Assembly: GCF_017309385.1 (NCBI RefSeq) | Contig: NZ_JAFJMJ010000003.1 | Span: 1,334,396 to 1,398,395, forward strand | Source: Amycolatopsis sp. 195334CR | GTDB lineage: Bacteria; Actinomycetota; Actinomycetes; Mycobacteriales; Pseudonocardiaceae | DNA length: 64,000 nucleotides | Direction: 5' to 3' | In this document: one piece after another, positions 62,120 through 64,000 of the stretch | How the letters are laid out: every line of letters begins with the position of its first letter | Numbering within the stretch: the stretch's first letter is position 1 | Position numbers and translations under genes: made by a program | Notes under the pieces: model-generated | Told to the model about the DNA's origin: nothing | The model's input: the letters and a program-made list of their open reading frames with translations, nothing else | Databases searched by the model: none

Positions 62120-63697
62120 GTGAGTTCGGCGGACCACACGTTGCCGCGGTTCGACCTGCCCGCTTTCGCCGAGGAGCCGGTGAGCCCGGCTCTGGTGGGC
62201 GGGCGGTACCGGCTGCTGTCGAAGACCGGGGCGGGCAGCAGCGCGGTGGTGTACCGGGCGCTGGACCTGGTGACCGAGCAGGACGTGGCGGTGAAGCTGT
62301 TCCACGCGGGGATCGCCGGCCGGGACTTCCTGCGCCGGGAGCGCGAGTTCCGGGTGCTGGCCGATCTGCGGCACCCCGGCCTGGTTGAGTTCCGCGATTC
62401 GGGGTTCGACCTGGACCGGGCGTACCTGGTGATGCGCCTGGTGGAAGGCCCGACGGTGGCGGGCCGCATCCTGTGCGGCCCCCTGTCGGTGCGGGAGACG
62501 ACGCAGCTCGGGATCGGGGTGGCGGAGGCGCTGGCGTACGTGCACTCGCGCGGGATCACCCACCGCGACCTGAAGCCGGCGAACGTCCTGCTCGCCGAAG
62601 ACCGCCCGCTGCTGACGGACTTCGGGCTCGCCCACCGCCTGGGCAGCAGTGATCTGACCGCCAGCGGAGCGGTCGTCGGCACCGCGGCGTACATGGCCCC
62701 GGAGCAGGTGCGGGGCAAGGAGGTCGGCCCGCCCGCGGACATCTACGCGCTGGGTTTGATCTTGTTGGAGTGCCTGACGGGCTACCGCGAATACCCCGGG
62801 GCGATGGTGGAGTCCGCGCTGGCCAGGCTGACCAGGACGCCGGAGATCCCGGACTTCGTGCCGCCGGCGCTCGCGGTGCTCCTGACGCACATGACCGCCG
62901 AGTCCGCGGCCAACCGGCCGACGGCCGCCCAGATCGCCGCCGAACTGACCACCATGGCGGCGGCCGATGAGACCACGGTCCTCCTCCGCCCGGTAGCCAC
63001 GGGCGCCGCCGTCGCGGACCTCGCGGCCGCAGACACCCCGGCAGAAGTGCCCGAGCGGTCGGAGGGCCCCGCCTCCCACTTCCCGAACGCGTCCGAGTGG
63101 TCGGAGGGCCCCGCCTCCCATTCCCCGTCCCCGGCGGCACCCGAGCGGTCGAAGGACCCTGCCGCTCATTTCCCGGCGGCGAGTGACCCGTCGCAGGTGG
63201 ATGCGCCAACCAGGATTCTGCAGCCGGTGACCACCCCCGCCGCGACGAACGCGGGAGGCGCCAAGGGCGCCGCAGTAGAGACCGCGACCAAACAGCTGCC
63301 GGTGGCCAAGGGGGCCGCGGCGGAGGCCGCGACCAAGCAGTTGCCGGTGCTGGAGCCGCGCAGGCGGCGGAGAAGGTTGCTGCTCTCGGCCGTCCTGCCC
63401 ACCGCGGGCGTGGCGCTGGCCGGCCTCTTCACGCTGAACTCCGACCCCCAGGGCCTCCCGACCACCCAAGCTCCGAACACGACCCCGCCCCCACCGGCCG
63501 CCACGGCACCGGCCACCCCCATCGCCACCGCGACGCTCGTGCCCATCGGCGGCCACCCCACCGGCGGCTCCCAGCAGCACCAGGGCCAGGTCGTCAACAA
63601 GGAGTCCAAGGCCAAGCCCGCCAACCAGGGCAAGGAGAAGAACCCACCCCAAGCCCCCGACGCCCCCGGGAAGAGCAACGGCAAGCCCCGCAACTGA
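62120..63697 (+). CDS. Transmembrane Ser/Thr protein kinase (PknB-like)
   Basis: This 525-residue kinase has a cytoplasmic catalytic domain at residues 30-275: glycine loop KTGAGSSAVVY, ATP-binding K59 (VAVK), catalytic HRD 148-150 (HRDLKPANVLL), DFG 167-169 and APE 193-195. A juxtamembrane region of about 140 residues contains tandem repeats (three units of PERSEGPASHFP type, and KGAA-ATKQLPV twice). One membrane segment (about 420-439) follows RRRRRR. A short Pro/Thr and Lys-rich external tail has no PASTA domain. GTG start at 62120. The signal sensed is unknown. Confidence 0.93.
   Translation: MSSADHTLPRFDLPAFAEEPVSPALVGGRYRLLSKTGAGSSAVVYRALDLVTEQDVAVKLFHAGIAGRDFLRREREFRVLADLRHPGLVEFRDSGFDLDRAYLVMRLVEGPTVAGRILCGPLSVRETTQLGIGVAEALAYVHSRGITHRDLKPANVLLAEDRPLLTDFGLAHRLGSSDLTASGAVVGTAAYMAPEQVRGKEVGPPADIYALGLILLECLTGYREYPGAMVESALARLTRTPEIPDFVPPALAVLLTHMTAESAANRPTAAQIAAELTTMAAADETTVLLRPVATGAAVADLAAADTPAEVPERSEGPASHFPNASEWSEGPASHSPSPAAPERSKDPAAHFPAASDPSQVDAPTRILQPVTTPAATNAGGAKGAAVETATKQLPVAKGAAAEAATKQLPVLEPRRRRRRLLLSAVLPTAGVALAGLFTLNSDPQGLPTTQAPNTTPPPPAATAPATPIATATLVPIGGHPTGGSQQHQGQVVNKESKAKPANQGKEKNPPQAPDAPGKSNGKPRN
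63051..63180. repeat. Three 42-47 base degenerate tandem repeats within the kinase gene
   Basis: Units start with CCGAGYGGTCGRAGGRCC near 63051, 63093 and 63141. The first two also share GGCCCCGCCTCCCA. They encode PERSEGPASHFPNA, SEWSEGPASHSPSP and PERSKDPAAHFPAA in the juxtamembrane linker. A separate 48-base duplication at about 63258-63350 encodes the KGAA-TKQLPV pair. Confidence 0.75.
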
Positions 63698-63840
63698 CCC
63701 GGGCCACGCTGCTCGCCCCAGCCATGAAAGAGCGTGGTCCCGAACCAGGATCAGAGCCACGCCTCTCGCTCCAGATATGCAGAGAGCGTGGCCCCGGACC
63801 AGAGCTGGCTCCGGTGCCACGCTTCCCGCTTCCAGACATA
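63698..63840. repeat. Degenerate tandem copies of an rRNA terminator unit
   Basis: Two further copies of the hairpin at 63847-63887 occur with a period of about 55-64 bases: left arms begin AGAGCGTGG at 63728 and 63783, and right arms contain GCCACGC at 63756 and 63816. Right-arm-like GGCCACGCT at 63703 suggests a partial fourth copy. Spacer sequence CTCCAGATATG/TTCCAGACATAC is also shared. Pairing gets worse with distance from the 5S gene. Confidence 0.75.
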
Positions 63841-63841
63841 C

Positions 63842-63887
63842 AAAAAAGAGCGGGGCCCGAGCCATGTCCTGGCTCAAGCCCCGCTCT
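63842..63887 (-). terminator. rRNA operon terminator
   Basis: AGAGCGGGGCCCGAGCCA (63847-63864) pairs with TGGCTCAAGCCCCGCTCT (63870-63887) around five bases. The two mismatches are G-U wobbles only in the leftward transcript. In that direction the hairpin is followed by six T residues (AAAAAA at 63842-63847 on the given strand). It lies about 15 bases beyond the 5S rRNA 3' end and is a classic intrinsic terminator. Confidence 0.9.
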
Positions 63888-63900
63888 CTTCTCAAGTTAA

Positions 63901-64000
63901 GTTCGGCGGCGTCCTACTCTCCCACACCCCTTCGAGTGCAGTACCATCGGCGCTGGCAGGCTTAGCTTCCGGGTTCGGAATGGGACCGGGCGTTTCCCCA
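63901..64000 (-). rRNA. rrf: 5S ribosomal RNA (5' end off window)
   Basis: The reverse complement ends GGGAGAGTAGGACGCCGCCGA and contains the conserved CCGAACCCGGAAGCTAAGCC segment (split by loop B/helix III), ATGGTACTGC and GTGTGGGAGAGTAGG, which are hallmarks of actinobacterial 5S rRNA. About 100 of the roughly 117 nucleotides are inside the window; the 5' end and the 23S and 16S genes lie to the right. The 3' end is set at about 63901-63903. Confidence 0.95.

Overview
The window is high-GC actinobacterial chromosome, most likely from the Pseudonocardiales (Amycolatopsis-like). Evidence: near-universal G/C third codon positions, many GTG starts, an actinobacterial bcc-aa3 respiratory gene set, and a gene order closely matching, from memory, the Mycobacterium tuberculosis Rv2191-Rv2218 block (DnaQ/UvrC-like nuclease, trpD, ctaE-qcrCAB, ctaF-ctaC, asnB, adenosine-kinase-like gene, HesB/ErpA protein, DUF3043 protein, cobT, ilvE, pepA, sucB, TIGR01777 epimerase, lipB, lipA). 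No prophage, insertion sequence, CRISPR array or tRNA was found. A 5S rRNA gene enters at the right edge, so an rRNA operon lies beyond it, transcribed leftward.

Layout. 1-3.0 kb: PadR regulator with an ABC ATPase and an FtsX-like permease cut by the window edge. 3.1-6.6 kb: NYN-domain protein, DEDDh/GIY-YIG nuclease, small Lrp-type RAM protein. 6.7-16.3 kb: respiratory core (qcrB, qcrA, qcrC, ctaE, then ctaF, ctaC) with trpD, a degenerate receiver-domain protein and asnB. 16.4-21.4 kb: accessory insert with a SnoaL-like protein, an IclR-controlled NMT1/SsuA-type ABC importer, and a truncated LuxC-like acyl-CoA reductase. 21.4-28.5 kb: sugar/adenosine kinase, Fe-S carrier, DUF3043, aldo/keto reductase, IspD-like, CobT-like, IlvE. 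28.6-33.5 kb: membrane proteins, DUF402, PepA, SUKH-domain protein. 33.6-45.2 kb: lipoate block (lpd, sucB, lipB, lipA) interrupted by a beta-lactamase-fold/ArsR cassette, a PAP2 phosphatase and a TetR locus. 45.4-54.9 kb: envelope and lipid functions (DedA, secreted hydrolase, acyl-CoA dehydrogenase, patatin, L,D-transpeptidase, LtrA, MFS pump). 54.9-58.5 kb: dnaE. 58.9-62.0 kb: asparagine uptake and degradation operon. 62.1-63.7 kb: membrane Ser/Thr kinase, then degenerating rRNA terminators and 5S rRNA.

How genes work together. The qcr and cta products form the menaquinol:oxygen supercomplex. LipB and LipA make the lipoyl groups carried by SucB, and Lpd reoxidises them. AsnB makes asparagine, while the GntR-permease-asparaginase operon imports and degrades it.

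The most unusual non-coding signal is two families of long intergenic palindromes: four copies with a GAATGTGGCTTTC core and two with a GAGTGGGGCATTACT core. Five of the six lie between convergent genes. Arm differences between copies are mostly compensated, which suggests selection on the hairpin. Other notable points are candidate operators beside PadR, IclR, TetR and ArsR genes, codon-usage patches in lipA and the 5' end of dnaE, rare TTA codons in two envelope genes, and convergent genes whose stop codons share one CTAG.
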